Shown: positions 7,880 through 15,856 of the stretch, one piece after another | Layout: each line of letters opens with the position of its first letter | How positions within the stretch are numbered: position 1 is the stretch's first letter | From: an uncultured bacterium | Lineage (GTDB): Bacteria; Bacillota; Limnochordia; DTU080; JAAYLA01 | Assembly (NCBI GenBank): GCA_937983075.1 | Contig: CALKAQ010000008.1 | Location: 5,622 to 69,621, forward strand | Direction of reading: 5' to 3' | DNA: 64,000 bases | Program-made: the position numbers and the translations under genes | Notes under the pieces: model-generated | What the model saw: the letters and a program-made list of their open reading frames with translations, nothing else | Told to the model about the DNA's origin: nothing | Database searches by the model: none

Positions 7880-8964
7880 GCGTCGACACCCGTTGCCGCG
7901 AGCTGCTGGAGAAAACGATCGAATAAGTAAGTGGAATCTTCAGGTCCCGGCGCCGCTTCCGGATGATATTGGACCGAAAACACGGGCAAGTGGCGATGGC
8001 GCATGCCTTCGACGGTTCCGTCATTGAGATTCTTGTGCGTGACGATGACATCCGCCAGACTCGCCTCGTCAAATTCAACGGCAAAGCCGTGATTTTGCGA
8101 AGTGATGTACGCTCTGCCCGTCTCGATTTCTTGCACCGGATGATTGGCACCGCGATGGCCGTGCTTGAGCTTGTACGACCGAGCGCCGCACGCAAGCGAC
8201 AACAGCTGGTGGCCGAGACCAATTCCCATGATCGGCGCTTCTTTCATTAACACCCGGGCGAGGTCGATGCCGTAAGTGCAACGCTGCGGGTCTCCGGGGC
8301 CGCTGGAAAACAGGATGCCGTCGGGCCGTTCCGCCAGAATGTCTTCCGGCTTCGACGTAGCCGGAACCACGCGCACCCGGCAGCCGCGCTGCGCCAACGC
8401 ACGCAAAATGCCCTCTTTCACCCCGAAGTCGATGACCACCACATCCGGTCCGTTTCCGTCAGCGTACACGTATGCCTTTTCCGTGGTCACCTGGCTCACG
8501 AGATCTTCATCGGAAGGCAACGGGGTTGAGCGGGCGCGTTCGGCGAGCTCCTCGACGGAAACCTCCACGGAACTGATGATGCCCCGCATCGTACCGTGCT
8601 CCCGTAAATGCCGGCTGAGTGCTCGCGTGTCGACACCGGCAATGCCGCACACGTCGTTTTCGACCAAAAATGCGTTCAGCAAATCGCGGGAGCGCCAATT
8701 ACTCGGCGAAAAGCACAATTCACGGACAACGATTCCGCGGGCGTGGATCCCCCTCGATTGGAAGTCATCGGCGTTGATGCCATAATTGCCGATCAATGGG
8801 TATGTCATCGTAATGATTGCGCCACTGCTGGACGGATCGGTCAAAATTTCCTGATATCCGGTCATGCTGGTGTTGAATACAACTTCACCGTGGACCTCGC
8901 CGCGTTTGCCGATTGCCGTTCCATAGTAAGCCGATCCATCTTCCAACACTAAAACCGCTTTCAT
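7876..8964 (-). CDS. carA: Carbamoyl-phosphate synthase small chain, catalytic Cys replaced by Gly
   Basis: Normally the glutaminase subunit supplying ammonia to CarB. The N-terminal small-chain domain (GYQEILTDPS, YPLIGNYG) and the class I glutaminase domain are complete over 362 residues. The nucleophile-elbow motif reads MGIGLGHQLL instead of GICLGHQ: codon GGT at 8218-8220 puts glycine at position 249 where the catalytic cysteine belongs. The partner His and Glu remain (QYHPEAAPGPED). Without the thiol, glutamine hydrolysis should fail. Human CPS1, which has Ser there, uses free ammonia, so an ammonia-dependent synthase is one reading; a sequencing error or another carA copy are others. 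No carB lies in the operon. Confidence 0.9.
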   Translation of the reverse strand: MKAVLVLEDGSAYYGTAIGKRGEVHGEVVFNTSMTGYQEILTDPSSSGAIITMTYPLIGNYGINADDFQSRGIHARGIVVRELCFSPSNWRSRDLLNAFLVENDVCGIAGVDTRALSRHLREHGTMRGIISSVEVSVEELAERARSTPLPSDEDLVSQVTTEKAYVYADGNGPDVVVIDFGVKEGILRALAQRGCRVRVVPATSKPEDILAERPDGILFSSGPGDPQRCTYGIDLARVLMKEAPIMGIGLGHQLLSLACGARSYKLKHGHRGANHPVQEIETGRAYITSQNHGFAVEFDEASLADVIVTHKNLNDGTVEGMRHRHLPVFSVQYHPEAAPGPEDSTYLFDRFLQQLAATGVDA

Positions 8965-9004
8965 TGTCGCTCCCCCTCTTTGGGACTGCCAAAACTTCTT
9001 TCGT

Positions 9005-9931
9005 TCAGTTGCCCGCCGGACTCCGGCCCGCCCTTTGCAACGCTTCGTTCAATTGATCGCGAGCGGTACGCGCCGCCGCTGCTTGCGCTTCCCGGTAGTC
9101 GGCTCCCTGCCAACCGGCGTCTCGATAGGCGAAGATGACTTGTCGGGACGAGTTGACGACAGCGCCTAATCCGTTCTCATCAAAGGCGCCGACTACATCG
9201 TCCGCTGTTCCGCCTTGCGCCCCAAAACCCGGCACGAGAAAGACGGCATGCGGCATTGCCGTGCGCAGCTGCCTGAGCTGCTCGGGATACGTCGCGCCGA
9301 CCACCGCCCCAGCCGGTCCGTAGCCCGATTCGCCAACCGGTGTACTCCACTGCTCGACGGCGGCAGCAACATGCTCATAGATGGGACGTCCGTCGGCCAC
9401 CAAATCTTGAAACTGCCCCGAAGACGGATTCGATGTCTTTACCAACACAAAGATGCCTTTGCCGTGTTCCCGGGCCAGCGCTAAAAACGGTGCAACCCCG
9501 TCTTCGCCCAGATACGCATTGACCGTCACCGCATCAGCCGCCAACGGGCTCTCTTCGCCGAGAAACGCCGCAGCGTACGCCTCAGCGGTTGAACCGATGT
9601 CGTTGCGCTTTCCGTCGGCGACAACGAGAAGTCCGGCTTCCCGTGCGGCAGCCACGATGGTCTCATATGCACGCAATCCGTACGAACCGTACGGTTCAAA
9701 GTAGGCCAGCTGGGGCTTAACCGCCACCGCATACGGGGCCACCGCCTCGACGATGTCGCAGCCGAAGCGCTTCAACGCACGTTCCGCAATTTCCAGGGAG
9801 CTGCCCCCGGCTTCTTCGGCCGCGCGCAAAACCTCCGGCGGCAACCAGTCGAGCCGCGGATCGATGCCTACCATCAGCACACTGTTTTTCTCACGGATGG
9901 CCGCAGCAAGGCGATCGGCGAAAGACTTCAT
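9005..9931 (-). CDS. pyrF: Orotidine 5'-phosphate decarboxylase (type 2)
   Basis: Converts OMP to UMP, the last step of de novo pyrimidine synthesis. At 308 residues it belongs to the longer type 2 subfamily: VGIDPRLDWLP at the start, AVAVKPQLAYFEPYG, and the catalytic VADGKRNDIGSTAEAYA with its Lys and Asp residues. The C-terminal FLVPGFGAQGGTADD fits phosphate binding. It starts three bases after the pyrC-like stop and is separated from carA by 40 bases. In Bacillus subtilis pyrF is near the end of the operon, so its place between pyrC and carA is a rearrangement. Confidence 0.94.
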   Translation of the reverse strand: MKSFADRLAAAIREKNSVLMVGIDPRLDWLPPEVLRAAEEAGGSSLEIAERALKRFGCDIVEAVAPYAVAVKPQLAYFEPYGSYGLRAYETIVAAAREAGLLVVADGKRNDIGSTAEAYAAAFLGEESPLAADAVTVNAYLGEDGVAPFLALAREHGKGIFVLVKTSNPSSGQFQDLVADGRPIYEHVAAAVEQWSTPVGESGYGPAGAVVGATYPEQLRQLRTAMPHAVFLVPGFGAQGGTADDVVGAFDENGLGAVVNSSRQVIFAYRDAGWQGADYREAQAAAARTARDQLNEALQRAGRSPAGN

Positions 9932-9934
9932 GGT

Positions 9935-11218
9935 TCATCGCTCCTGCTCATAACGAATCGTTCCGTCGACCACCGTAGCCACAATGGCCGCCCGGACAGG
10001 CCGACCGATGTACGGATGATTGGCCGCCAAAGACGCCTGCTGATCTTGCTCCAGCGTCCAAGGCCGGCCCGGTTGGAGAATTGTCAGATTCGCCGGCTCC
10101 CCGACGGCGACGCGCGGCTCCGGCAAGCCGAGCACACGAGCCGGTCCGGCGGTCAGCCGCTCGACCAGCGTTGCCGCCGGCATCCGCCCCGATTCGACGA
10201 GCTCCGTCCAAAGAGCCGGCACCGCCGTTTCAAGACCCGCCGCGCCAAACGGCGCCTGATCGAATTCAACCAGCTTTTCTTCCGTCGTAAACGGCGTATG
10301 GTCCGTTACCACCGCATCAATGACGCCCGTCGCCAAGCCCTCGATGAGTGCTTCCCGATCAGCTTCGGTGCCAAGCGGCGGCCACACTTTGTAAGACGTG
10401 TCATAGTCGCCCAACACTGCGTCGGTTTCCACAAGATGCAGCCAACTCACCTCGGCGGTCACCGGAATGTCTGCTTCCTTGGCCCAACGCACCCATTCGA
10501 CCCCTTGGCGCGTGCTGACATGCTGCAGGTGGGCTCGTCCACCCGTCAGACGAGCGAGAAGGATCTCCCGGACAAGTGCGCTCGCTTCGGCTTCGGCAGG
10601 CATGCAGCGCAAACCGTAGATCGTCGCGTGAACGCTTTCCCAAGCGCTCGCCCCGCCGGCCAGGCTGAGATCCATGGCATCCAAAAACAATGGGGTTCCC
10701 CATCGCTGCAAATAAATGAGTGCACGTCGCACCAAGCCGCTGTCCGCGACCGGTTTCCCGTCGCCTAACGCGATCGCTCCCGCTTCAACGAGCTCGCCCC
10801 ATTCCGTGGGCTCTTGACCTTGTCGCTGGCGCGTGAGCGCACCGACCGGAAGAACGCAGCAGGCCAGTTCGCTGCCGCGGCTTCGCAGTGCCCGCACGGC
10901 ATCGGCGGTGTCACGAGCCGGCTCAGTGTCGGGCATGACGACGACCTTGGTGAAACCTCCGCGGACCGCTGCTTGCGTCAATGTATCGAGCCGTTCCCGC
11001 CTTTCATGCCCCGGTTCCCCTACGTGCGCATGCAAATCAATGAAGCCAGGCAGCACCCACGCCCCCGCAGCATCGACAACGGCATCGGCAGCGACATCGT
11101 TCAGCTCGGGTTCGATGCGGACAATGCTTCCGGCGTCGCACAAAATGTCGACGCGGTGCCCTTCCGCATGCTCACCTGCGGGATCGATGATACGTCCGCC
11201 TTTAATGAGTAAGCGCAT
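9935..11218 (-). CDS. pyrC: Dihydroorotase homologue, probably catalytically impaired (PyrC')
   Basis: The fold is clearly type I dihydroorotase (427 residues; GFIDLHAH, VTDHTPF, APFGAAGLETA), but many active-site positions have changed. His63, His65, Asp153, His233 and Asp306 remain. A metal-ligand His is Asp180 (FLDAMD for usual AHCED). The HxHxREPG arginine is Gly67, the Asn of MPNT is Asp97, TPHH reads SWLH, the MNPPLR segment reads VWPPLG, and DHAPH reads DHTPF. Residue roles are inferred from characterised dihydroorotases. The pattern resembles inactive PyrC' proteins that scaffold aspartate transcarbamoylase in Pseudomonas. The start overlaps pyrB by 17 bases, consistent with a complex. 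Confidence 0.85.
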   Translation of the reverse strand: MRLLIKGGRIIDPAGEHAEGHRVDILCDAGSIVRIEPELNDVAADAVVDAAGAWVLPGFIDLHAHVGEPGHERRERLDTLTQAAVRGGFTKVVVMPDTEPARDTADAVRALRSRGSELACCVLPVGALTRQRQGQEPTEWGELVEAGAIALGDGKPVADSGLVRRALIYLQRWGTPLFLDAMDLSLAGGASAWESVHATIYGLRCMPAEAEASALVREILLARLTGGRAHLQHVSTRQGVEWVRWAKEADIPVTAEVSWLHLVETDAVLGDYDTSYKVWPPLGTEADREALIEGLATGVIDAVVTDHTPFTTEEKLVEFDQAPFGAAGLETAVPALWTELVESGRMPAATLVERLTAGPARVLGLPEPRVAVGEPANLTILQPGRPWTLEQDQQASLAANHPYIGRPVRAAIVATVVDGTIRYEQER

Positions 11219-12143
11219 CGCCTTGACCTCCCGACAGCAAATACAACATGGCCATGCGAACAGCGACCCCGTTCGACACTTGTTCCCGCACGGCGCAGCG
11301 TGGGTCTTCCATCACTTCGGGCGTGATCTCGACGCCCAAGTTCGCCGGGCCGGGGTGCAAAATGAGCACGTCAGGCCGGGCAACGCGCTGCAGGCGTTCC
11401 CTCGTGATGCCGAACAGTCGCTGATACTCACGCAATGAAGGAAACAGTCCGGGTTTCTGGCGTTCCAGCTGAATGCGAAGCACGTTGACAACGTCGGCAC
11501 CGTCCAACGCGGCATCGAGATCGGTGTACACTTCGACGCCCAATTGATCCAAACCGGGTGGGATTAAAGTGGCCGGACCCGCTACCCGCACCTTCGCGCC
11601 GAGCTTCTGCAGTCCCCATATGTTCGACCGGGCGACGCGGCTATGTAAAATGTCTCCGACAATCGTCACGGTGAGACCTTCGATGGTGCCTTTGCGTTCA
11701 CGGATGGTAAACAAGTCGAGCAAAGCTTGGGAGGGATGCTCATGAATGCCGTCACCGGCGTTGATGACACGAGCTTGTGTGGTGCGAGCCAACAAATGCG
11801 GCGCCCCGGCGGATTGGTGGCGAATGACGATGATGTCCGCGCCCAGCGCCTGCATAGTCAGTGCGGTGTCGGTGAAACTTTCGCCTTTCGTTACGCTGCT
11901 CGTTGAGACGGAAAAGTTCAATACATCGGCGCTCATCCATTTGCCTGCCATCTCGAAACTCGCCCGTGTGCGAGTCGACGGTTCGTAGAACAAGTTGACG
12001 ACAACCCGCCCACGCATCGTCGGCAGCTTTTTGACCGAACGGCTGAAAATTTGCTTGCAAGGCTTCGCCGTATCCAAAATCGCTAAGATTTCTTCGCGCG
12101 ACATATCCCGAAGCCCCAGAATGTCTTTCCGGGTGAATTCCAC
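11202..12143 (-). CDS. pyrB: Aspartate carbamoyltransferase
   Basis: Condenses carbamoyl phosphate with aspartate. The carbamoyl-phosphate loop FYEPSTRTRASFE, SSVTKGES with the catalytic lysine, IVIRHQ, GDGIHEHPSQALLDL and LRIQLERQ are all present in 313 residues, the usual length. One difference from Bacillus-type enzymes is HPGPANLGVEI, where Arg usually replaces the Leu. The enzyme looks active. It is the first enzyme of the operon after pyrR and overlaps the degenerate pyrC-like gene by 17 bases. No pyrI regulatory chain gene is nearby. Confidence 0.95.
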   Translation of the reverse strand: MEFTRKDILGLRDMSREEILAILDTAKPCKQIFSRSVKKLPTMRGRVVVNLFYEPSTRTRASFEMAGKWMSADVLNFSVSTSSVTKGESFTDTALTMQALGADIIVIRHQSAGAPHLLARTTQARVINAGDGIHEHPSQALLDLFTIRERKGTIEGLTVTIVGDILHSRVARSNIWGLQKLGAKVRVAGPATLIPPGLDQLGVEVYTDLDAALDGADVVNVLRIQLERQKPGLFPSLREYQRLFGITRERLQRVARPDVLILHPGPANLGVEITPEVMEDPRCAVREQVSNGVAVRMAMLYLLSGGQGDALTH

Positions 12144-12214
12144 ACGTTTCCCTCCCCAGACACGGTCACGGCACTTCTGACACGCTTGCGTACGCCTGTT
12201 ACAATCCGCTGCAT

Positions 12215-12766
12215 TTACGGTGATTGTCTCTCGATCAACACCACTCTGTCTTCTCCATCGATCTCCCGCAAGCGGACGACCACTTCTTCCAAGCGTGACG
12301 TCGGCACGTTTTTGCCCACAAAATCCGCACGAATGGGCAGCTCACGGTGTCCACGGTCGACCATGACCGCCAACTGAATGCGCGCAGGACGCCCCAGGTC
12401 CATCAACGCATCCATGGCTGCGCGGACCGTACGCCCGGTATACAAGACGTCGTCAACCAACACGACCGTCTTTCCGTCGATAGCAAACGGGATGTTCGTT
12501 TCGCGAACAATCGGTTGATTGGAGCGGGTCGCGACATCGTCGCGATACAAGGTGATATCGAGGATGCCAACCGGTACGGCGGTTTGTTCGATGCGCTCGA
12601 TTTCGGCGCCGAGCCGCTTGGCAAGGGGGACTCCTCGCGTGCGGATACCCACAAGGCACAGGCGATCGACGCCTTGGTTGGCTTCGATGATTTGGTGAGC
12701 AATGCGAGTGAGCGCCCGGGAAACACCGGGTTCGTTAATCAGGACAGCTTTCTCGACGAATGACAA
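12215..12766 (-). CDS. pyrR: Bifunctional pyr operon attenuator / uracil phosphoribosyltransferase
   Basis: RNA-binding regulator that senses UMP and represses pyr expression, with some uracil phosphoribosyltransferase activity. The PRPP-binding loop VVLVDDVLYTGRTVRAAMDAL is diagnostic, and VDRGHRELPIRADFVGKNVPTS is near-identical to Bacillus PyrR. I prefer TTG 12766, spaced 11 bases from a GGGGG tract and matching the Bacillus N terminus; GTG 12778 almost abuts that tract. It heads the operon behind a leader that contains its own RNA target (12845-12867). Confidence 0.93.
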   Translation of the reverse strand: MSFVEKAVLINEPGVSRALTRIAHQIIEANQGVDRLCLVGIRTRGVPLAKRLGAEIERIEQTAVPVGILDITLYRDDVATRSNQPIVRETNIPFAIDGKTVVLVDDVLYTGRTVRAAMDALMDLGRPARIQLAVMVDRGHRELPIRADFVGKNVPTSRLEEVVVRLREIDGEDRVVLIERQSP

Positions 12767-12844
12767 CGCTTCTTGCACCCCCTTGGGTAAACACAGGCGA
12801 CAAGAAGCGCACGGGCAGAAAACAGGCTTCTGCAGCTGCGTGAT

Positions 12845-12867
12845 CTCCTTGCCGGCCTCTCTGGACC
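12845..12867 (-). promoter_or_regulatory. PyrR-binding RNA element in the pyr leader
   Basis: The minus strand reads GGTCCAGAGAGGCCGGCAAG followed by GAG, matching the conserved PyrR-binding loop known from Bacillus (TCCAGAGAGGCTTGCAAG). It lies 78 bases before pyrR. A short hairpin (GCAGAA/TTCTGC) follows but has no T-run, so control may act on translation or through a terminator I do not recognise. Confidence 0.8.
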
Positions 12868-12921
12868 GCCTTAAAGGAGTCCGGTTCGCAAGCTTCGACG
12901 AAAACCTAACGATCCTGGCGT

Positions 12922-12950
12922 ATTCTATCAGGTCAAACAGAATCGGTCAA
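12922..12950 (-). promoter_or_regulatory. Promoter of the pyr operon
   Basis: On the minus strand TTGACC (12950-12945) and TAGAAT (12927-12922) are separated by exactly 17 bases, a good housekeeping-sigma promoter. The -35 box lies inside the end of rluD. The predicted leader then contains the PyrR element. Confidence 0.7.
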
Positions 12951-13868
12951 GGTGCGCAGGCGTTGCCGCAAAGATTCCAGCTCACTCGGCAAAGGAGCGG
13001 TAAACGTCATGATTTCGTTGGTATGCGGATGCACCAACGTGAGGCGCCAAGCGTGCAAAGCCTGTCCACCCTCAAAAAGGCGCTGTTTTTTCCTCGCACC
13101 GTATCGGACGTCGCCGATGATTGGATGCCCTATGTAAGACAAATGGACCCGAATTTGGTGCGTGCGCCCGGTTTCCAAATCCACCTCAAGCAAAGCATGC
13201 TCTTTGTAGCGCTCGATCACTCGATAATGCGAAATCGCTTCGCGCCCTCCCGCCACCACGGCCATGCGCTGCCGATGGACCGGATGCCGGCCGATCGGAG
13301 CATCAATCGTGCCGGACTCGGCGCGGGGGTTTCCGTGGACGAAGGCCAAATATGTGCGCCCCATGGTACGCTCTTTTAATTGTGCCGCGAGGTGGCGGTG
13401 AGCAAACGCCGTCTTGGCGACAACCATCAACCCGGACGTCTCTTTATCGAGACGGTGGACGATGCCCGGACGATCCGCATCGCCGATGTCCGAAAGTTGA
13501 TCGGTGTGCGCGAGCAAAGCGTTGACGAGCGTGTTGTCCTTATTTCCGGGTGCCGGATGGACGACCATGCCGCGGGCTTTGTCGACCACAATGATGTGAT
13601 CATCTTCGAACACAATGGAAAGGGGAATTTCTTGCGGTTGAGGCGGCAGCTCTTCTTCACGGGGAATCTCCGCCTTGATCTGGTCCCCCGCCGCAACGGC
13701 GTACGACGCTTTCGTGCATACAGCCCCATTTACTGTGACCGAACCGGCTTCGATCAGCCGCTTCACTTGGCTGCGTGATGTAAACGGCTCCCCGAGCGAA
13801 GCCAAATAGGCGTCAAGGCGACGCCCCACCGCTTCCGGCTCAACTACGCAAACAAATTCATCCTTCAC
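12933..13868 (-). CDS. Ribosomal large-subunit pseudouridine synthase, RluA/RluD family (YlyB-like)
   Basis: Isomerises specific uridines in 23S rRNA. An N-terminal S4 RNA-binding domain (RRLDAYLASLGEPFTSRSQVKRLI) precedes the catalytic domain with GIVHRLDKETSGLMVVAK, whose Asp in HRLDKETSG is catalytic, and GRTHQIRVHL. GTG 13868 is chosen: AAGGGG lies upstream and it overlaps the lspA stop by 11 bases, giving 311 residues; the frame stays open to 13946 inside lspA. lspA followed by this gene and pyrR is the Bacillus ylyB arrangement. The exact uridine target cannot be told. Confidence 0.92.
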   Translation of the reverse strand: MKDEFVCVVEPEAVGRRLDAYLASLGEPFTSRSQVKRLIEAGSVTVNGAVCTKASYAVAAGDQIKAEIPREEELPPQPQEIPLSIVFEDDHIIVVDKARGMVVHPAPGNKDNTLVNALLAHTDQLSDIGDADRPGIVHRLDKETSGLMVVAKTAFAHRHLAAQLKERTMGRTYLAFVHGNPRAESGTIDAPIGRHPVHRQRMAVVAGGREAISHYRVIERYKEHALLEVDLETGRTHQIRVHLSYIGHPIIGDVRYGARKKQRLFEGGQALHAWRLTLVHPHTNEIMTFTAPLPSELESLRQRLRTLTDSV

Positions 13869-14382
13869 GCCCGCTCGCCCCTTCGGCTTCGATTTCCCCC
13901 TCGATCTGGCGATCGTTTGTATCACGGGACGAAGGCGAAGGATCAAAAAGGGTCGTCCAAATGAGCAGTATGACGCCGAGCGTGATCGCTACATCTGCGA
14001 TGTTGAAGACTGGAAACATCCGAAAGTCAAAAAAGTCGACAACATATCCGGTGCGCACACGATCGATCAAGTTGCCCATTGCACCGGCTATGCCTATGGT
14101 CACGGCCCATTGAAAGAGGCGGGATTCTTGCTGGATGCGCTTGCGGTAGACAATGGCGAGGCCGATCATCAAGACTGCTACAGCAATGAACAGCGGCCGT
14201 TGATAAGCAAAAAGCCCAAACGCAGCGCCCGGGTTTTGCACGTAGGTGATGTGGAACACGCCCGGTATGACAGGAATGGTCTCGTGCAGATGGAGCGAAC
14301 TTGCAACCGTCCATTTGCTGAGCTGGTCGGCGATGACAATCGCCAAAAAGATGAGCGCTTGACCCACGAAGAAGCCCCCCAT
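13858..14382 (-). CDS. lspA: Lipoprotein signal peptidase (signal peptidase II)
   Basis: Aspartic membrane protease that cleaves signal peptides from lipidated prolipoproteins. Four hydrophobic segments and the conserved boxes are present: DQLSKW, YVQNPGAAFGLF, GAMGNLIDRVRTGYVVDFFDF with one catalytic Asp, and FNIADVAI with the other. The product has 174 residues including a charged tail of about 28 that exceeds most family members. It precedes rluD with an 11-base overlap. In Bacillus ileS and ylyA lie directly upstream; here 2.9 kb of other DNA intervenes before the ylyA-like gene. Confidence 0.95.
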   Translation of the reverse strand: MGGFFVGQALIFLAIVIADQLSKWTVASSLHLHETIPVIPGVFHITYVQNPGAAFGLFAYQRPLFIAVAVLMIGLAIVYRKRIQQESRLFQWAVTIGIAGAMGNLIDRVRTGYVVDFFDFRMFPVFNIADVAITLGVILLIWTTLFDPSPSSRDTNDRQIEGEIEAEGASGREG

Positions 14383-14512
14383 GAACCGTGCCTACGTGGT
14401 ATGCTGAAACGGCCTCATCGTATCATATGGCCTGCGGTTGAACAAGTGAAGGAGCGGGCAGCCGCGCCAGACGACCCGGCGGGATTCTGCGAACTCCGTA
14501 TAAGTAAGCATT

Positions 14513-14532
14513 TAGGCGGCCTGATGGCCGCC
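14513..14532 (-). terminator. Hairpin after the 74-residue membrane gene
   Basis: GGCGGCC and GGCCGCC pair around a TGAT loop, 12 bases past the stop at 14544. The following minus-strand sequence (TAAATGCTTAC) is only weakly T-rich, so this is a modest terminator candidate. Confidence 0.4.
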
Positions 14533-14543
14533 ACCTGCATCCC

Positions 14544-14768
14544 TTAAACACTCTCCATCCCAATCACCAGCATCATGACCAGCGGCAACAGGATCAAGAA
14601 AATAGAGATGGCAAAGGGGAGCCATTCGCGGGACCGCGCAGCAAAAAAGGCAGCGAAGACGAACGCAACCAAGTGTGCCGGCGAAATGACGAGGGACAAA
14701 AGCACCCCAACGATGATATAAATCCACGGGTTGCGCCAATCGAGCTGTTGTGCGCCCTCAGGCTTCAT
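14544..14768 (-). CDS. Small two-helix membrane protein, unknown function
   Basis: 74 residues with two or three hydrophobic segments: WIYIIVGVLLSLVISPAHLVAFVFAAFF, then LPFAISIFLILLPLVMMLVIG. The ATG is preceded by AGAGGTG. No family recognised. It lies upstream of lspA on the same strand, separated from it by 161 bases including a hairpin, so it is probably its own unit. Confidence 0.6.
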   Translation of the reverse strand: MKPEGAQQLDWRNPWIYIIVGVLLSLVISPAHLVAFVFAAFFAARSREWLPFAISIFLILLPLVMMLVIGMESV

Positions 14769-15547
14769 AGCAGAACACCTCTGTCAAAAGCACTTTCTGG
14801 TACCAGCTTGGCGAATCTGTCAGTTAGTTTAGCTCAACTACAACAGAAATGAAACCTTGCATTACGGAAACATATTATAATGCCGGCCTGCCAACTCATC
14901 ATATCTCTCTTTTTACTTCCCGTGTCATTCCAAGTAGCCACTTCACTTGACTACCAACTTGTGGACAACGTCTTTTTCTGATTGCTAAAAAATAGCAACG
15001 TATCACAACGACCACCCATATTGCCTCAGCTGTTTCAATGGGCGTTGTTGAAGACGGAATTTTCAACCTTGGGATCCGTTTCGACAGTTTGCCAGAATAT
15101 CCGCTACGACCGTTATTCAAACAAAGAGCCACTCCACAGGCATTACACAAAAACCCATTAGCTTTAACAGTGACGACATGACCAAATGACAAGGTCCGGA
15201 CGTGTATGCCGTTCCATTGCGCACCACCTTCCGCGCTAACGCCCGCGGTGAATGCATTTGCAGACTCAATGCGGAAACGAATATACGCATCCCCACTGAG
15301 TTGCGGGAATTTTTTCGGTACACCCGACAGCTGATCTATAGAAACGTTGTAACGTGAATTATTCCAGAGTATATTTCCTCTGTTTCCGCCCAAATAAGCA
15401 GGCCGAGCGTTTCATTGTATTCAAAAAGAGATTGATAACTAACTCTCGCTATGTCTTTGCCGTCGAGCTTGATCATCCGTTCTTCCCGTACTGTAATCGC
15501 CGGGCAGAACCCAATCCAATTCGCCTCATGTACACCCCTCCACCTTT
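14769..15547. other. Long stretch without a convincing gene; possible decayed ORF on the minus strand
   Basis: 779 bases between the small membrane gene and the IS remnant. On the minus strand an ATG at 15476 with GGAAG upstream opens 46 codons (MIKLDGKDIARVSYQSLFEY to HVTTFL, stop at 15336). An overlapping frame then stays open to 14899 and contains a CNAC pair and a basic C terminus. Together they could be a frameshifted gene, but I recognise no family and composition does not decide it. No RNA gene or clear terminator is seen. Confidence 0.25.
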
Positions 15548-15796
15548 GTGAAGCCATTACGGGCGTCGGTTATGCGTATGGCTATCTCAAACTCACGCCA
15601 TTTGCGTCGAGAGTATGGCCTCATCATCAACAAGAAAAAAGTCTATCGCTTATGCCATGAGCTGGGCATCTTAAGGCCTCAGCGCAGTCTAAAACCAAAA
15701 TGTCGTCGCAGAATCGCTAGGAATCGGATCATTATAGGCCCAAACCAGCTGTTTGAAACAGACATCAAGTCTGGGTACATTCATGGCAAAAGGTAA
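15548..15796 (+). pseudogene. Remnant of an IS3-family (IS150-like) transposase
   Basis: The segment HLRREYGLIINKKKVYRL...GILRPQR...NQLFETDIKSGYIHGKR is characteristic of the N-terminal half of IS3-family OrfB: the HTH_21-like region and the entry to the DDE catalytic core (first Asp in ETDIK). It ends at 15796 before the rest of the core. Just upstream GYAYGYLKLT, the expected preceding motif, is in a different frame (around 15565-15595), so the gene is frameshifted as well as truncated. No OrfA or terminal inverted repeats found. It is a dead insertion marking this stretch as accessory. Confidence 0.7.
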
Positions 15797-15856
15797 GTCA
15801 AGCCGAAAATATGAGATCCAGCATAAACGTTAGGCAAAACGACCACGACTCAAGAC

